Origin: Rhodopirellula sp.
GTDB taxonomy: Bacteria; Planctomycetota; Planctomycetia; Pirellulales; Thermoguttaceae
DNA length: 50,078 nucleotides
Direction of reading: 5' to 3'
Assembly (NCBI GenBank): GCA_012728855.1
Contig: JAAYEH010000111.1
Location: forward strand, 1-50,078
The notes under the pieces were generated by a model that was not told the origin of the DNA, ran no database searches, and was given only the letters and a program-made list of their open reading frames with translations. Every line of letters begins with the position of its first letter. The first letter of the stretch is position 1. The position numbers and the translations under genes were made by a program. This document shows positions 15,717-24,561 of the stretch, piece by piece.

Positions 15717-16925
15717 TCAAGCGGGGGCCGAGACCTGGCGGTAGATGTCGATAAAGTCATCTATGGCGACCGGTCGCGGGTTGAACCGGGCCGTCCACTG
15801 CCGGGCGGCCTCCTCAGCCAGCGACTCCAGTGGCAACTCGTACACACCCAAGTCGGCCAGCGAAACAGCGCCGTCCGCGGCCCGGAGGGTACTTTCGAGA
15901 AAAGCTGCCAGCGACTCCGCCGCGGAGATCGGATCCGTGTCGGCCGGCACGAGGCAGGCGTCGGTCGCCAGTTCGGCGTAGATTCGGCATGCGTTGTCGA
16001 TTTGGCTATTAAACCGAACGACGTGCGGGAGCATCATGGCGACCGCTTGCCCATGCATAATGCCGAATCTCGCCGTGAGCGGATTGGCCGCCGCATGGGC
16101 GGCGCCGAGCATGCTGTTTTCGATGGCCAGTCCGGCGAAGGCGGCGGCCAGTAGCATATCGCCGAGCGCATCGATGTCGTCGGAATCGGCGAGAACGCCA
16201 AGGAAGCTCCGCGAACAGCGCCGAAATGCCTCGCGCGAGAACAATTGGGAGAACGGATTGCGTGCGGTGGTCACTGCCGATTCGACGGCGTGCGACAGGG
16301 CGTCGAGCCCGGTGGCGGCCGCGACCGCGCGAGGCTGGGTCCGCGTCAGCTCGGGATCCAAGATCGCGACGCGAGGTGCGGCCTTTGGGTCGCCACAAGC
16401 CATTTTAGCGTGGGTTGCCTCTTGCGAGATCAAGGCGTATGACTGGCACTCGCTTCCCGTGCCTGCCGTGGTCGGGACGGCGATCAGCGGCAACATCGGA
16501 CGAGTGGCCTTGCCGCGGCCCCAGTAGTCTTCCATCCGACCACCACCCGTGAGTAGGAAGTTGCAGCCTTTGGCGGTATCGATGCTGCTGCCTCCGCCCA
16601 GTCCTACGAGGAGATCCGCTTGATGCGATCGAGCCAGCGCAACGCATTGATCGACGACACTCGTGGTGGGATTTTCGACAACGCGGTCGTATCGCGCCAC
16701 GGCGAGACCGCAGTCAAGCAGAATATCTTCAGCGCGCTGGACATGTCCGGCCCGGACAATGCCCGGATCGGTGACGATCAGCACGCGGTTCCCACCGCAG
16801 CGGTGAGCCAGATGGCCCAACTGAGCGATTTCTCCGGCACCAAAGACAATCTCGGTGCGAAGCGTTAGGGTGGCCGGCTCCGGAATGATTGCAGGAGCAC
16901 AGGTTTGCGTTGCTACCGGCGTCAT
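15717..16925 (-). CDS. Iron-containing alcohol dehydrogenase
   Basis: This 402-residue type III alcohol dehydrogenase has the NAD-binding GLGGGSSIDTAKG at about 85-97. The metal-site segments TGLDALSHAVES and GIMHGQAVAMMLPHVVRFN supply the family's His ligands. These enzymes interconvert aldehydes and primary alcohols with NAD(P)H. As the first gene of the operon, together with the LuxC/LuxE-like pair, it could reduce the aldehyde formed there to an alcohol. I start it at the ATG at 16925; the frame continues to a TTG at 16979, which would add 18 unlikely residues. Neither start has a strong ribosome site. A TTGACA at 17028-17023 lies about 100 nt upstream but lacks a clear -10 box. Confidence 0.85.
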   Translation of the reverse strand: MTPVATQTCAPAIIPEPATLTLRTEIVFGAGEIAQLGHLAHRCGGNRVLIVTDPGIVRAGHVQRAEDILLDCGLAVARYDRVVENPTTSVVDQCVALARSHQADLLVGLGGGSSIDTAKGCNFLLTGGGRMEDYWGRGKATRPMLPLIAVPTTAGTGSECQSYALISQEATHAKMACGDPKAAPRVAILDPELTRTQPRAVAAATGLDALSHAVESAVTTARNPFSQLFSREAFRRCSRSFLGVLADSDDIDALGDMLLAAAFAGLAIENSMLGAAHAAANPLTARFGIMHGQAVAMMLPHVVRFNSQIDNACRIYAELATDACLVPADTDPISAAESLAAFLESTLRAADGAVSLADLGVYELPLESLAEEAARQWTARFNPRPVAIDDFIDIYRQVSAPA

Positions 16926-17352
16926 GCTCGGTTCGTCGTTGTAAAGGTAGAGGCGGGCAGATGACCAGTCTTCAGGCAATCCACCCGTAAGGGGGTGAAA
17001 ATTGGGTAAACTTCCGAAATAATGTCAACCGCAGTTGGTATATATAGTAGAGCGTCGGGCGTCGGGGTCCAGCGCTTCGCGCCGAGCGAATTCGCGCGGC
17101 CGTGTTGTGAGAGTCGAACTTTGCTCTCGAAACAATGCAAACGCGAAGAACTTGGCCGCGCGCGAATTCATCGCGGACATCAAAGAGGTGTCCTGAATCG
17201 GAAACTCTGTTGATTCGTGAAAATGGGCAAACTTTGCTGGTTGTACTCAATATTCCGGCCAATAAATGCCGATTGAGCAAGCTTAGCAGGCTTACAACCG
17301 CCTTTTCGCCCTCATCGAAGTGAGTGGGATGTCGCGAATCAGGTCGAGGCTC
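16926..17352. other. Divergent intergenic region
   Basis: This is the start region of the minus-strand operon and of a plus-strand gene. It holds a TTGACA on the minus strand (17028-17023) without a good -10 partner, an AT-rich TATATATAG at 17039-17047, and an interrupted inverted repeat described separately. I see no further gene; the short open frames here show no family features. Confidence 0.5.
17086..17169. repeat. Interrupted inverted repeat around a nested hairpin
   Basis: GAATTCGCGCGGCC at 17088-17101 faces GGCCGCGCGCGAATTC at 17154-17169, which is its reverse complement with an added CG. Between them GAGAG (17109-17113) pairs with CTCTC (17124-17128), flanked by TTGT and ACAA. It lies between divergent promoters and could be a regulatory site or a small repeat. 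Confidence 0.45.
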
Positions 17353-18030
17353 ATGTATCGTGTCGCCATGGGTGTGGTGATTGGTACGATCCTGTCTTGG
17401 ACCGGCTGTTGCCACCCGAGGTGTCGGCACGGCGTTCTGCTCCGCGGCGACTGGTCGTTGGAATTGAACCGAGTGCCTTGGCTGGCAAACCGTTCTTTGT
17501 CTGAGCAGGACTGTTCGGAGGGTTGCACGGCGGAATGTGGTTTGCCGGCAAGGGACGCGTTGGCCGACAAACCACCGGAGGGTGGGGCAAACCAGGAATG
17601 TCTGATAGGCCAACGGTGCCGGTATCCGTTATGTCATTCCTCAGATACATATTCGGCAGTCACTGAATCGAGTTGCCCAGCCCATCCCCGATTGCACCCT
17701 GTGCCCACTCGCCCCGTTTTCACCCCCCAGTTGCCTGCGGCCTTGGCAATCGCACCATTGCCTTCGGAACCAGCCTTGAAGAATCCGGGGCAGCCGGTAC
17801 GCCCGGCCGCCGAGTCGGGCGGCCCTGAGGCGATGCCCGAAGTGATTCCCCCACCGCAATCCAAAATGAGTTCCTCACCGACGGCACCCAACGAAAGCCA
17901 GGCAGATAGCAGCGGGACGAACTGGGTGTTTTCATTGAATTGGCCGAAAACGGCTACAGAAACGCCTACCGCAAGCAAGGCAATTGGCAGGAAATCGCTT
18001 TCCGACAACCCGGCAGCCACGATCAGATAA
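17353..18030 (+). CDS. Cys-rich secreted or lipid-anchored protein, unknown
   Basis: This is an unrecognised protein of 225 residues. It begins MYRVAMGVVIGTILSWTGCC, a hydrophobic segment followed by a Cys pair that resembles a lipoprotein signal, although the Trp at -3 of WTGC is unusual. The N-terminal half has about a dozen Cys residues, as in QDCSEGCTAEC. The C-terminal half is Pro/Ser/Ala-rich and looks disordered. GAGG stands 4 nt before this ATG; an earlier ATG at 17329 is an alternative. It is 172 nt upstream of the HtrA-like protease gene on the same strand. No function can be given. Confidence 0.5.
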   Translation: MYRVAMGVVIGTILSWTGCCHPRCRHGVLLRGDWSLELNRVPWLANRSLSEQDCSEGCTAECGLPARDALADKPPEGGANQECLIGQRCRYPLCHSSDTYSAVTESSCPAHPRLHPVPTRPVFTPQLPAALAIAPLPSEPALKNPGQPVRPAAESGGPEAMPEVIPPPQSKMSSSPTAPNESQADSSGTNWVFSLNWPKTATETPTASKAIGRKSLSDNPAATIR

Positions 18031-18202
18031 GTGGAGAGCTAGGTAGTCTATGCCGGTTGTCTCCTCTACCGGTCAAGGGGGCGCGGGTGAATGGCCGATT
18101 ACTCTGGTGTTATCGGTTCTGCGGAGACGACGTAGACCGTGTCGGACCCTGGCAAACGGGGTAACCACCAACGTCCAACTCACCAGCTCTGAATATTCTC
18201 CC

Positions 18203-19573
18203 ATGGCCGACCGACCCGCTCTTCTGTTGGTAATCTGCCGCTGGACCGCTTGCGTAGGACTTGCCGCTTTGTTTGGGTGGCCCAATGGCGTGGCAACGGT
18301 GCGGGGGTCGGAATTGCGTCAGACCCCCGTCGTCAAAGCGGTGCAGCGCGTCCGTCTGGCCGTCGTCAACATTCGTGGCGAGAAGACGTTGGCGGCGGAA
18401 AACGAGAATAGTCCCGGGGAGTCCGGGCGGCGAGTCAACGGGATGGGGACCGGGGTCGTCATCGACCCACGCGGCTTTATCCTAACGAATCATCACGTGG
18501 TCGATGGGGTCCGCGAGATCCAGGTGACGATGGCCGACGGCGAACGTTACACCGCCCGGCTTGTGGTCCGCGATCCCGAAACCGATTTGGCCGTGATCCG
18601 GATCGACCCGGTGAAACCGTTGAAAACGATCGTCGTCGGCACGTCATCGGACCTGATGCCCGGCGAATCCGTGGTGGCGGTTGGCAATGCCTACGGGTAC
18701 GAGCACACCGTGACCCGCGGCATCGTCAGCGCTCTGCACCGTGCCGTACAAGTCAGCGATGCGCAATACTACGAAGACCTGATCCAGACGGATGCCAGCA
18801 TCAACCCCGGCAACTCCGGCGGGCCGCTTCTGAACATCGACGGCGAGATGATCGGGATCAACGTGGCGGTGCGGGCAGGCGCCCAGGGGATCGGTTTCGC
18901 CATTCCCGTGGACAAGGCCATGGACGTTGCCGCCGAACTGCTGGCCGCCTACAACGTGCAGAAGAACTGGCACGGGCTGGCGGTCGAACGGCCGCTGCGT
19001 TCGGACGAGCACGGCTTGATCGTCACGGCCGTCGATCCGAACAGCCCCGCCGCGTCGGCCGGCCTGCAAGCAGGAGACATGCTGAAGAAAATCGGCGACA
19101 CCGACCTGGAGCGAGCGCTTGATTTTCACCGCAGCCTGGTCGATCGCAGAAGCGGCGAGAATCTGGAGGTAACGGTCTCTCGCGGCGACGAACCGCTCCA
19201 CCTGACGCTGACGCTCGCCGCTCCGCCCACGGTGGCCAAACCGGCGATCAGCCCGACTTGGGAAGTTCTCGGATTGGAATTGAAACCGATTACCGCGGAC
19301 GAATTCCGCCAGAAATTCCAGACGCGGTATCGCGGCGGACTGACCGTTACCGCAGTGAAGCCGAATAGCCCCGCTTCAATCCAAGGGATCCATCCGGGCG
19401 ACGTACTGGTTGGGATGCATATCTGGGAAACGGTTTCGACGGAGAACGTTGCCTACATCATGAGCCGCCCGGATTTCGCCAGCCTGGCTCCCTTGAAGTT
19501 CTTCATCCTGCGCGGAAGCGAAACGCTCTACGGCTTCCTCACGCTAAACCAGACGGCCACGAGCCGGCGCTAG
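18203..19573 (+). CDS. HtrA/DegP-type serine protease with two PDZ domains
   Basis: The 456-residue protein has an N-terminal hydrophobic segment (about residues 7-30), a trypsin-like domain and two PDZ domains. The catalytic triad is visible as His98 in TNHHVV, Asp128 in ETDLAVI and Ser205 in NPGNSGGPLL. PDZ1 (about 255-345) has GLIVTAVDPNSPAASAGLQ; PDZ2 (about 360-450) has VTAVKPNSPASIQGIHPGD. HtrA proteases degrade or refold damaged proteins in the periplasm. The frame is open to 18050, but the ATG at 18203 gives a proper membrane signal and is preferred even though the ribosome site is weak. It stands alone on the plus strand and converges with the next gene. Confidence 0.88.
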   Translation: MADRPALLLVICRWTACVGLAALFGWPNGVATVRGSELRQTPVVKAVQRVRLAVVNIRGEKTLAAENENSPGESGRRVNGMGTGVVIDPRGFILTNHHVVDGVREIQVTMADGERYTARLVVRDPETDLAVIRIDPVKPLKTIVVGTSSDLMPGESVVAVGNAYGYEHTVTRGIVSALHRAVQVSDAQYYEDLIQTDASINPGNSGGPLLNIDGEMIGINVAVRAGAQGIGFAIPVDKAMDVAAELLAAYNVQKNWHGLAVERPLRSDEHGLIVTAVDPNSPAASAGLQAGDMLKKIGDTDLERALDFHRSLVDRRSGENLEVTVSRGDEPLHLTLTLAAPPTVAKPAISPTWEVLGLELKPITADEFRQKFQTRYRGGLTVTAVKPNSPASIQGIHPGDVLVGMHIWETVSTENVAYIMSRPDFASLAPLKFFILRGSETLYGFLTLNQTATSRR

Positions 19574-19584
19574 ATTGCTCCTGC

Positions 19585-21618
19585 TCACGGTTCAATCTCG
19601 TAGACACGCAGTTCCAGCCGCTTTAGCGAGTCCTCGAAACCAATGCCGTTTCGCTTTACGGCCCGGCTCTCACCGGCTTCCTTCACACTCTTGGGCGATT
19701 GAGGCAACACGCACTGGAACATTCCATCCCCGTCTCCGTCGTTGACCGCGAACAAATACAGACGGCCCTGGTAGCGCCGTACGATCGCGTGCAACCACTC
19801 CGGCGGTCCGCCCTGCGGGGATTCTCCCGCGAAACTGACGGCGGGGACCGGTTCAACCGACAGCAGTACCGGCGACCAGCGATCCACCTCGGCGGCAATC
19901 CTCTTGAGTTTGTCCCACTGCGCAGCGAAGGGGACGTCGGCGTTGCGGTGAATGTCGTACCAGGAATAGAAGACCAGCCCGTTAGCTCCCTCGGCAATGC
20001 ATTGCCAAGTCATGCTCCGCATTTCATCGAATGTCGGGGTGCGATGCTGATCGGGTTTTGACGATCCTTTGTGATAGTTCGCCCAGTTGAAGACCTGGGG
20101 AACCTGCCAAAGCGGGCGGGCGCCGAGAACCTGCCGGAACGTCTCCGCCGTCCATTGGGCCGCCCCGGAGGCCGCTGCCCGTCCGACCGGATACGGATCG
20201 GTGCCGATCACGTCGAAGCTTTCCACGTAGTCGCGAACTTCACGATACTGGTAGAGCACGACCCAAGTGGGATGGTGGGGGTCTTCGGCTTCGACGAAAC
20301 GCCGGTGTGCGTTGAGTTGCTCCATGTACGACTGCGGCAACTCGTCGTTGAGATACCAGGCCAGCAAGGCGGGATGATCGCGAAACTCGCCCACTCGCCG
20401 GCGGATCTTCCCTTCTTCGTCCGCGATCGACTTAATGTCCGGCGGGCAATACTTCGCGCCGAAGTACCAGTCCTTGATCGAGTAGATCACCTTCACGCCG
20501 TAACGCTCGGCCAGGTCCATCTGGTCCCGCCGCGGCGATCCGTAAGCCATCAGGCAATTGAACTTGCTGTCGGCGAACGTTTTGAGATCATCTTCTTTGA
20601 TCGTGCTGAAATACATGCCGAGCGGAAAAAATGGCTTGCCACCGACCAATAAGCGGCGGCTTTCATCGATGGTGCAGGTCGGCTGGAAACCGTCCGGCAT
20701 ACGCTCGATTCGATGCGAGGCGGACTGAAGCTCTTTGGCGTCAGGAGACAGAAGACGAACCGTCAACGTGTACTGACCGACGGGAAGGCCGGCCGCGGCG
20801 AACTCCAGAACCGTGGCGGTCCGGTCCGCGAAGATCCCCGCTTGCGGCGACGAAACCGCGGCGGGCCGACCCTGCCAGTCGACGTTCCGGCCGGAACTGT
20901 CGGCCAACTTAGAAGCCACGCTCAACGAGCCCGGCACCCAATCGTAGTCGACCAGGTTGAGCCCGACGTGCAACCGAACTCGGTCCGGCCCCTCCGCGGT
21001 AATCCGGCCGCGATAGACGGGCGAGAGGAGCATCGACTCGAGAGGCGGGTCGGCAAGACGCATCACCTCGACGTCGTCAAACCAGGCGGTGCCAGTCATT
21101 CCTTGGCGGACGTAGCAGGAAAGGGTGCAATCGCCCGCTTCCTTCGGCAAGCGGGCGATGCCCTCGATCCGCGTCCAATCGCTGGTTCCCTTGACTCCGG
21201 CGGGATACATGCCGCCGAGCCACTTGCCGTGGTTGTCTCGCCACTCCACGCAGACGGTTGCTCCCGATTCCTCGCCCGCCAATTGGTCCGTTTTCACCCA
21301 CACGCCGATCCTGTACTTCCAGCCGGCACGGAGCGAGATCTTCTGCCCGGCCAGACGGTAGCGGCCGGGATCTTGGTTGACGAATTTCAGCGAAGCGTTG
21401 CCGGTCCGGGCCGTCTGCCGATCGACGCTGTAGATTTGGCGATCGGCCGCCCAGTCGGCCGGCAGCGAGCGATCCGCCGGCACAACCTCAAACGACGGGT
21501 TGACCACCAGATTCGCGTCGACGACACGGTCGGCGGCAAACCCGCTGCCGGTGGCGACGACAACCACGGCCGCGGCGGCAAGACAACGCTTTCGTAGCAC
21601 GGCCATAACGATATTCAT
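19585..21618 (-). CDS. Secreted glycosidase-like protein with carbohydrate-binding domain
   Basis: The 677-residue protein has a signal peptide (CLAAAAVVVVATGSGFAA). A CBM-like jelly roll lies at about 35-190 (NLVVNPSFE at the start, TAWFDDVEVM at the end), then a beta domain, then a TIM-barrel region from about 325 (GKPFFPLGMYFS). LLAWYLNDELPQ places Glu426 in the position of a GH clan-A acid/base (NE/DE after strand 4), so a beta-glycosidase is likely. Family and substrate are not assigned. The gene begins 6 nt after the thiG stop with GGGTGAG upstream, so it is probably co-transcribed with the thiamin genes. That pairing looks accidental rather than functional. Confidence 0.68.
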   Translation of the reverse strand: MNIVMAVLRKRCLAAAAVVVVATGSGFAADRVVDANLVVNPSFEVVPADRSLPADWAADRQIYSVDRQTARTGNASLKFVNQDPGRYRLAGQKISLRAGWKYRIGVWVKTDQLAGEESGATVCVEWRDNHGKWLGGMYPAGVKGTSDWTRIEGIARLPKEAGDCTLSCYVRQGMTGTAWFDDVEVMRLADPPLESMLLSPVYRGRITAEGPDRVRLHVGLNLVDYDWVPGSLSVASKLADSSGRNVDWQGRPAAVSSPQAGIFADRTATVLEFAAAGLPVGQYTLTVRLLSPDAKELQSASHRIERMPDGFQPTCTIDESRRLLVGGKPFFPLGMYFSTIKEDDLKTFADSKFNCLMAYGSPRRDQMDLAERYGVKVIYSIKDWYFGAKYCPPDIKSIADEEGKIRRRVGEFRDHPALLAWYLNDELPQSYMEQLNAHRRFVEAEDPHHPTWVVLYQYREVRDYVESFDVIGTDPYPVGRAAASGAAQWTAETFRQVLGARPLWQVPQVFNWANYHKGSSKPDQHRTPTFDEMRSMTWQCIAEGANGLVFYSWYDIHRNADVPFAAQWDKLKRIAAEVDRWSPVLLSVEPVPAVSFAGESPQGGPPEWLHAIVRRYQGRLYLFAVNDGDGDGMFQCVLPQSPKSVKEAGESRAVKRNGIGFEDSLKRLELRVYEIEP

Positions 21619-21624
21619 GTTCGA

Positions 21625-22455
21625 CTACTCACCCGCGATCGTGCCGTCCAGCGGGCTGGAGGCCGTCGCATAAAGCTTCTTCGGAATCCGACCGGCGAGA
21701 CACGCCAACCGGCCGGACTCGCAGGCCATCTGCATGGCGCGGGCCATGCAGAGCGGATCCTTGGCATGGGCGATGCCCGTGTTGAGCAGAACGCCGTCGG
21801 CGCCCAGTTCCATGGCGATCGTCACGTCGCTGGCGGTGCCGACGCCCGCGTCGACGATGACCGGGTAATCCGCATCGCCGTCCTTGAGGTACTCCAAGCA
21901 GATGCGGATGGCATTGGGATTGAGCACGCCTTGGCCGGAGCCGATCGGGCTGCCGGCAGGCATGACGCTGGTGGCGCCGGCCTCCTTGAGGCGCCGGGCC
22001 ATCACCGGATCGTCGCTAGTGTAGACCAGCACCTGAAATCCGTCGGCTACCAGTTTTCCGGTGGCTTCGAGGGTGGCGACCGGATCGGGCAGCAGCGTCT
22101 TCTTGTCGCCGAGCACCTCGAGTTTGACCCAGTCCGCGCCCGGGTTTTCCATTTGCTTGAGGATCTCGCGCCCCAGACGGGCGACGCGGATGGCGTCGTC
22201 GGCCGTGAAGCATCCTGCCGTATTGGGAAGAATCGTATAACGCTTCGTGTCGATGTAGTCCAACAGGTTCTTGCCGGCGGCATCGATCAGCCGTTCACGC
22301 CGTACGGCCACGGTGATGCACTCGGTACCGGAAATATCCAGGGCGTGCTGCATCGCCTCGTAGCTGGCGTATTTGCCGGTGCCGACGATCAGCCGGCTCG
22401 AAAAGCGATGCGACCCGATCACCAGCGGCGCGTCCGGCGTGAGCTGGATTGTCAT
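21625..22455 (-). CDS. thiG: Thiazole synthase ThiG
   Basis: The 276-residue protein covers the full ThiG family: [14 protein letters not shown] at the start, [21 protein letters not shown] with the catalytic Lys111, and a phosphate-binding DAGVGTASD near residue 205. ThiG condenses deoxyxylulose phosphate, dehydroglycine and sulfur from ThiS thiocarboxylate into the thiazole phosphate of thiamin. I start it at the ATG at 22455, 4 nt after thiS. The last Gly codons of thiS (GGAGGAGGC) serve as its ribosome site, which couples the two genes. A longer frame to 22476 only reads the thiS end. Confidence 0.95.
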   Translation of the reverse strand: MTIQLTPDAPLVIGSHRFSSRLIVGTGKYASYEAMQHALDISGTECITVAVRRERLIDAAGKNLLDYIDTKRYTILPNTAGCFTADDAIRVARLGREILKQMENPGADWVKLEVLGDKKTLLPDPVATLEATGKLVADGFQVLVYTSDDPVMARRLKEAGATSVMPAGSPIGSGQGVLNPNAIRICLEYLKDGDADYPVIVDAGVGTASDVTIAMELGADGVLLNTGIAHAKDPLCMARAMQMACESGRLACLAGRIPKKLYATASSPLDGTIAGE

Positions 22456-22459
22456 TCGA

Positions 22460-22660
22460 CTAGCCTCCTCCAACAAGCGTTACGATTTCCAGGCGATCGC
22501 CGGACGCGAGCCGTTGCTCGCCATGCCGCGGACGCGGGATCACCTCGCGATTCAACTCGACGGCCACGAACTTGCCCGTCAGGCTCAACGTCGCCAAAAG
22601 CTCGGCAATCGTCGCACCTTCGGCTACCTGACGCGTTTCTCCGTTGACGATGATCTCCAT
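22460..22660 (-). CDS. thiS: Sulfur carrier protein ThiS
   Basis: This small ubiquitin-like protein of 66 residues begins MEIIVNGE and ends VTLVGGG. The C-terminal Gly-Gly is where ThiS is adenylated and thiocarboxylated to deliver sulfur to ThiG. AGAGGG stands 5 nt before the ATG at 22660; a GTG two codons earlier is less likely. The gene lies directly before thiG. No thiF or thiamin riboswitch is visible nearby. Confidence 0.92.
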   Translation of the reverse strand: MEIIVNGETRQVAEGATIAELLATLSLTGKFVAVELNREVIPRPRHGEQRLASGDRLEIVTLVGGG

Positions 22661-22746
22661 GTTCACCCTCTTCGCAAGTCGCGATCGACCTCAAACCCTG
22701 CATTGTAATGGTGAAAGGAGAATCCGGTCAACCGGCCCCCGCGACT

Positions 22747-24216
22747 CTACCGCCCCAAGCCCGCCAGCAGATTCTTCAGCGCGGAGGCGAGGATCTCCGG
22801 ATAGCGCTCGTCGGTCACATGGAACAGGCGCGCATTCGGATCGGCCGACTCCAACTGCGATTCGAGCCCCGTTGCCGGAGGCCGAGACACGGCAAACTCC
22901 AGCGCCACCGTGCCGCCGTCCTCGAACTGCAACTCGATGCGATGGGGCCCTGTCGCGTAGAAGGAGAAGCGGCAGTCGGTCGCCTCACCGCCGGGCTCGA
23001 GAAAGACCCGCCACCACCGCTCGGTCTCCTGCAATTCCCAGCGGCCTTGCCGCGGGCCGGTCAAGACGACGTTGCGAATCGTCTTGTCTCGCGGCAAACC
23101 GGACAGACGCACGCAACAGTCCCGCTTGCCGTCCGGTTCCGCCTGCCGATTGCCGACGCGATCTCCGGACTGTTCGACGTACACCGCCGCCGGCCCGCTG
23201 GAATTCGGCGTCTTGCGCTCGTCAGTGAAGGTTTCCTCCCGCACCGCGCGAACCGGTACGAACTGATAGGGGGTGACCTTCCGATCCTGTAGCCCTTGTC
23301 GGTTCGCTTCCTCAGGCGGCAACGCGACAAAATCGTCGGGACCGCGCCGGTAGATCTCTCGGCCCGCCGCATGAAACAGGACCGCCGTACACCACATGTT
23401 GTGAGGGCCCGTCGGCAACGGTTGCGGATTCGACTTGAGAAAAGCAATTGGATCGGTCTCCGCGCGGGTCAGGCAATAGACAAAGAAGTTCCGCACTGCC
23501 GGCGTGCATGCTCCCACTACCTCGGCCTGGTCGGCGACGTAGTAGGTCGCATACGCCTTTTGTCCGAGGATCGCTTGAGGTTGGCCGGGCTCGTCGCTCC
23601 AGCAGGGGCACCAGTAGAGCGGCAGGCCCGCTTCGAAAAGCCGGAAATACGCATCCTCATCGAGTCGGACATTGTGTTCCCACTGAGGGCCCTGCGGCCC
23701 GTTGCCGGCATTGACGTACAAGGCGCGGACCTTTTCTTTGAGCAACTGCGGTTGGCGGTTGAAGGCCGCCGCCACGTCGCGGCAACTCCCCGCAGTAAAG
23801 AGAACTACCGGATCCGTGCTATTGCGAAGTGCCGCCAGCAGCAGGTCGACGCCTCCTTGAAACTCGGCCGGCACGTCGGCGGCCGTATCGGTCGGGTTCC
23901 GCAAGGGGCGGTCCAGGCCGACCGCGGAGGGAACCGAACGGCCGGTGATCTCGATCATCTGCGCCACCGGCGGGCGCCCGATCCGTGTCCGCTGACGCTC
24001 ACCAAGGTCCAGGACGATCCCCCGCAGTTCGAATTCCGGCAGCGCGAAGAGCGTGGCCAGGTCGTAGTGATCGTCCGGGTCGTCATGCGGGTGCAAGAGA
24101 TCGGTCGAGTAGACGATCGGAATCCTGCCGGCCGGCTGGGATTCCGCGGCGATGCGCGGGGCACCCCAGGAGACCACAACGAGGATCGCCGCCGCCGTCA
24201 CATAGGTCGTCTGCAT
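22747..24216 (-). CDS. Exported nucleoside-hydrolase-like protein
   Basis: The 489-residue protein has a signal peptide (residues 6-24) and a nucleoside-hydrolase-like N-terminal domain. The acidic cluster DDPDDHYD at about 45-52 matches the calcium-binding DxDxxxDD start of that family, followed by LATLFALPEFELRGIV. FTAGSCRDVAAA and YVNAGNGPQGPQ are further family-like segments. Residues from about 360 form a beta-rich domain. Typical members split ribonucleosides; exported planctomycete relatives of unknown substrate are common. TGGAG lies about 8 nt before the ATG, and a near-perfect -10 box occurs 151 nt upstream. It is followed by thiS after 86 nt. Confidence 0.68.
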   Translation of the reverse strand: MQTTYVTAAAILVVVSWGAPRIAAESQPAGRIPIVYSTDLLHPHDDPDDHYDLATLFALPEFELRGIVLDLGERQRTRIGRPPVAQMIEITGRSVPSAVGLDRPLRNPTDTAADVPAEFQGGVDLLLAALRNSTDPVVLFTAGSCRDVAAAFNRQPQLLKEKVRALYVNAGNGPQGPQWEHNVRLDEDAYFRLFEAGLPLYWCPCWSDEPGQPQAILGQKAYATYYVADQAEVVGACTPAVRNFFVYCLTRAETDPIAFLKSNPQPLPTGPHNMWCTAVLFHAAGREIYRRGPDDFVALPPEEANRQGLQDRKVTPYQFVPVRAVREETFTDERKTPNSSGPAAVYVEQSGDRVGNRQAEPDGKRDCCVRLSGLPRDKTIRNVVLTGPRQGRWELQETERWWRVFLEPGGEATDCRFSFYATGPHRIELQFEDGGTVALEFAVSRPPATGLESQLESADPNARLFHVTDERYPEILASALKNLLAGLGR

Positions 24217-24561
24217 CTCCGTTACTCCAGCCAGAACTCACCGGCCTGGATCATCATCGTACAAGCCCTCGTCTTCCGGCGCATAGCTGTTCAGGAATGC
24301 GTCATGCCCGCGGACCGACATACCGGCAGGTCTTATGTCAAGAAACCAATCGAAATTCACGTTGCGATTATACCACAGTCTGCTGGGCGAAACAACGAAG
24401 CAATGGGACGGCCATCCGGGCCGGCAACTGCCCTGCCGCCTTTCAAGCCGTGCTTGAGCACGTTATGATCTTTGTAGGATTCATCGAAACCAAGTGTTTT
24501 CGGAGAGTGTGGCGACACCCATTCGGACAAAAAAAGCATGACAGACGACATCGGACAACGA
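24217..24561. other. Divergent promoter region
   Basis: This is the region between the nucleoside-hydrolase-like gene and the large secreted protein gene. It contains the minus-strand promoter listed separately, a hairpin CGTGC-TTGA-GCACG at about 24450-24463, and TATGAT at 24464-24469 as a possible plus-strand -10 box. I searched the minus strand for thiamin-box motifs and found none. Confidence 0.4.
24367..24395 (-). promoter_or_regulatory. Sigma-70-like promoter for the nucleoside-hydrolase/thi run
   Basis: A perfect TATAAT (24372-24367 on the minus strand) stands 17 nt after TTGTTT (24395-24390). The first site matches consensus fully and the second in three of six bases. Transcription would start about 145 nt before the nucleoside-hydrolase-like gene. 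Confidence 0.4.

Noticed and set aside
17000..17028. Promoter for the alcohol dehydrogenase operon based on TTGACA
   Set aside because: No -10-like hexamer stands at 16-18 nt; only two of six bases match.
22661..24366. Thiamin riboswitch before thiS or the first gene of its run
   Set aside because: The CTGAGA and following conserved strings of the thiamin box were not found on the minus strand.
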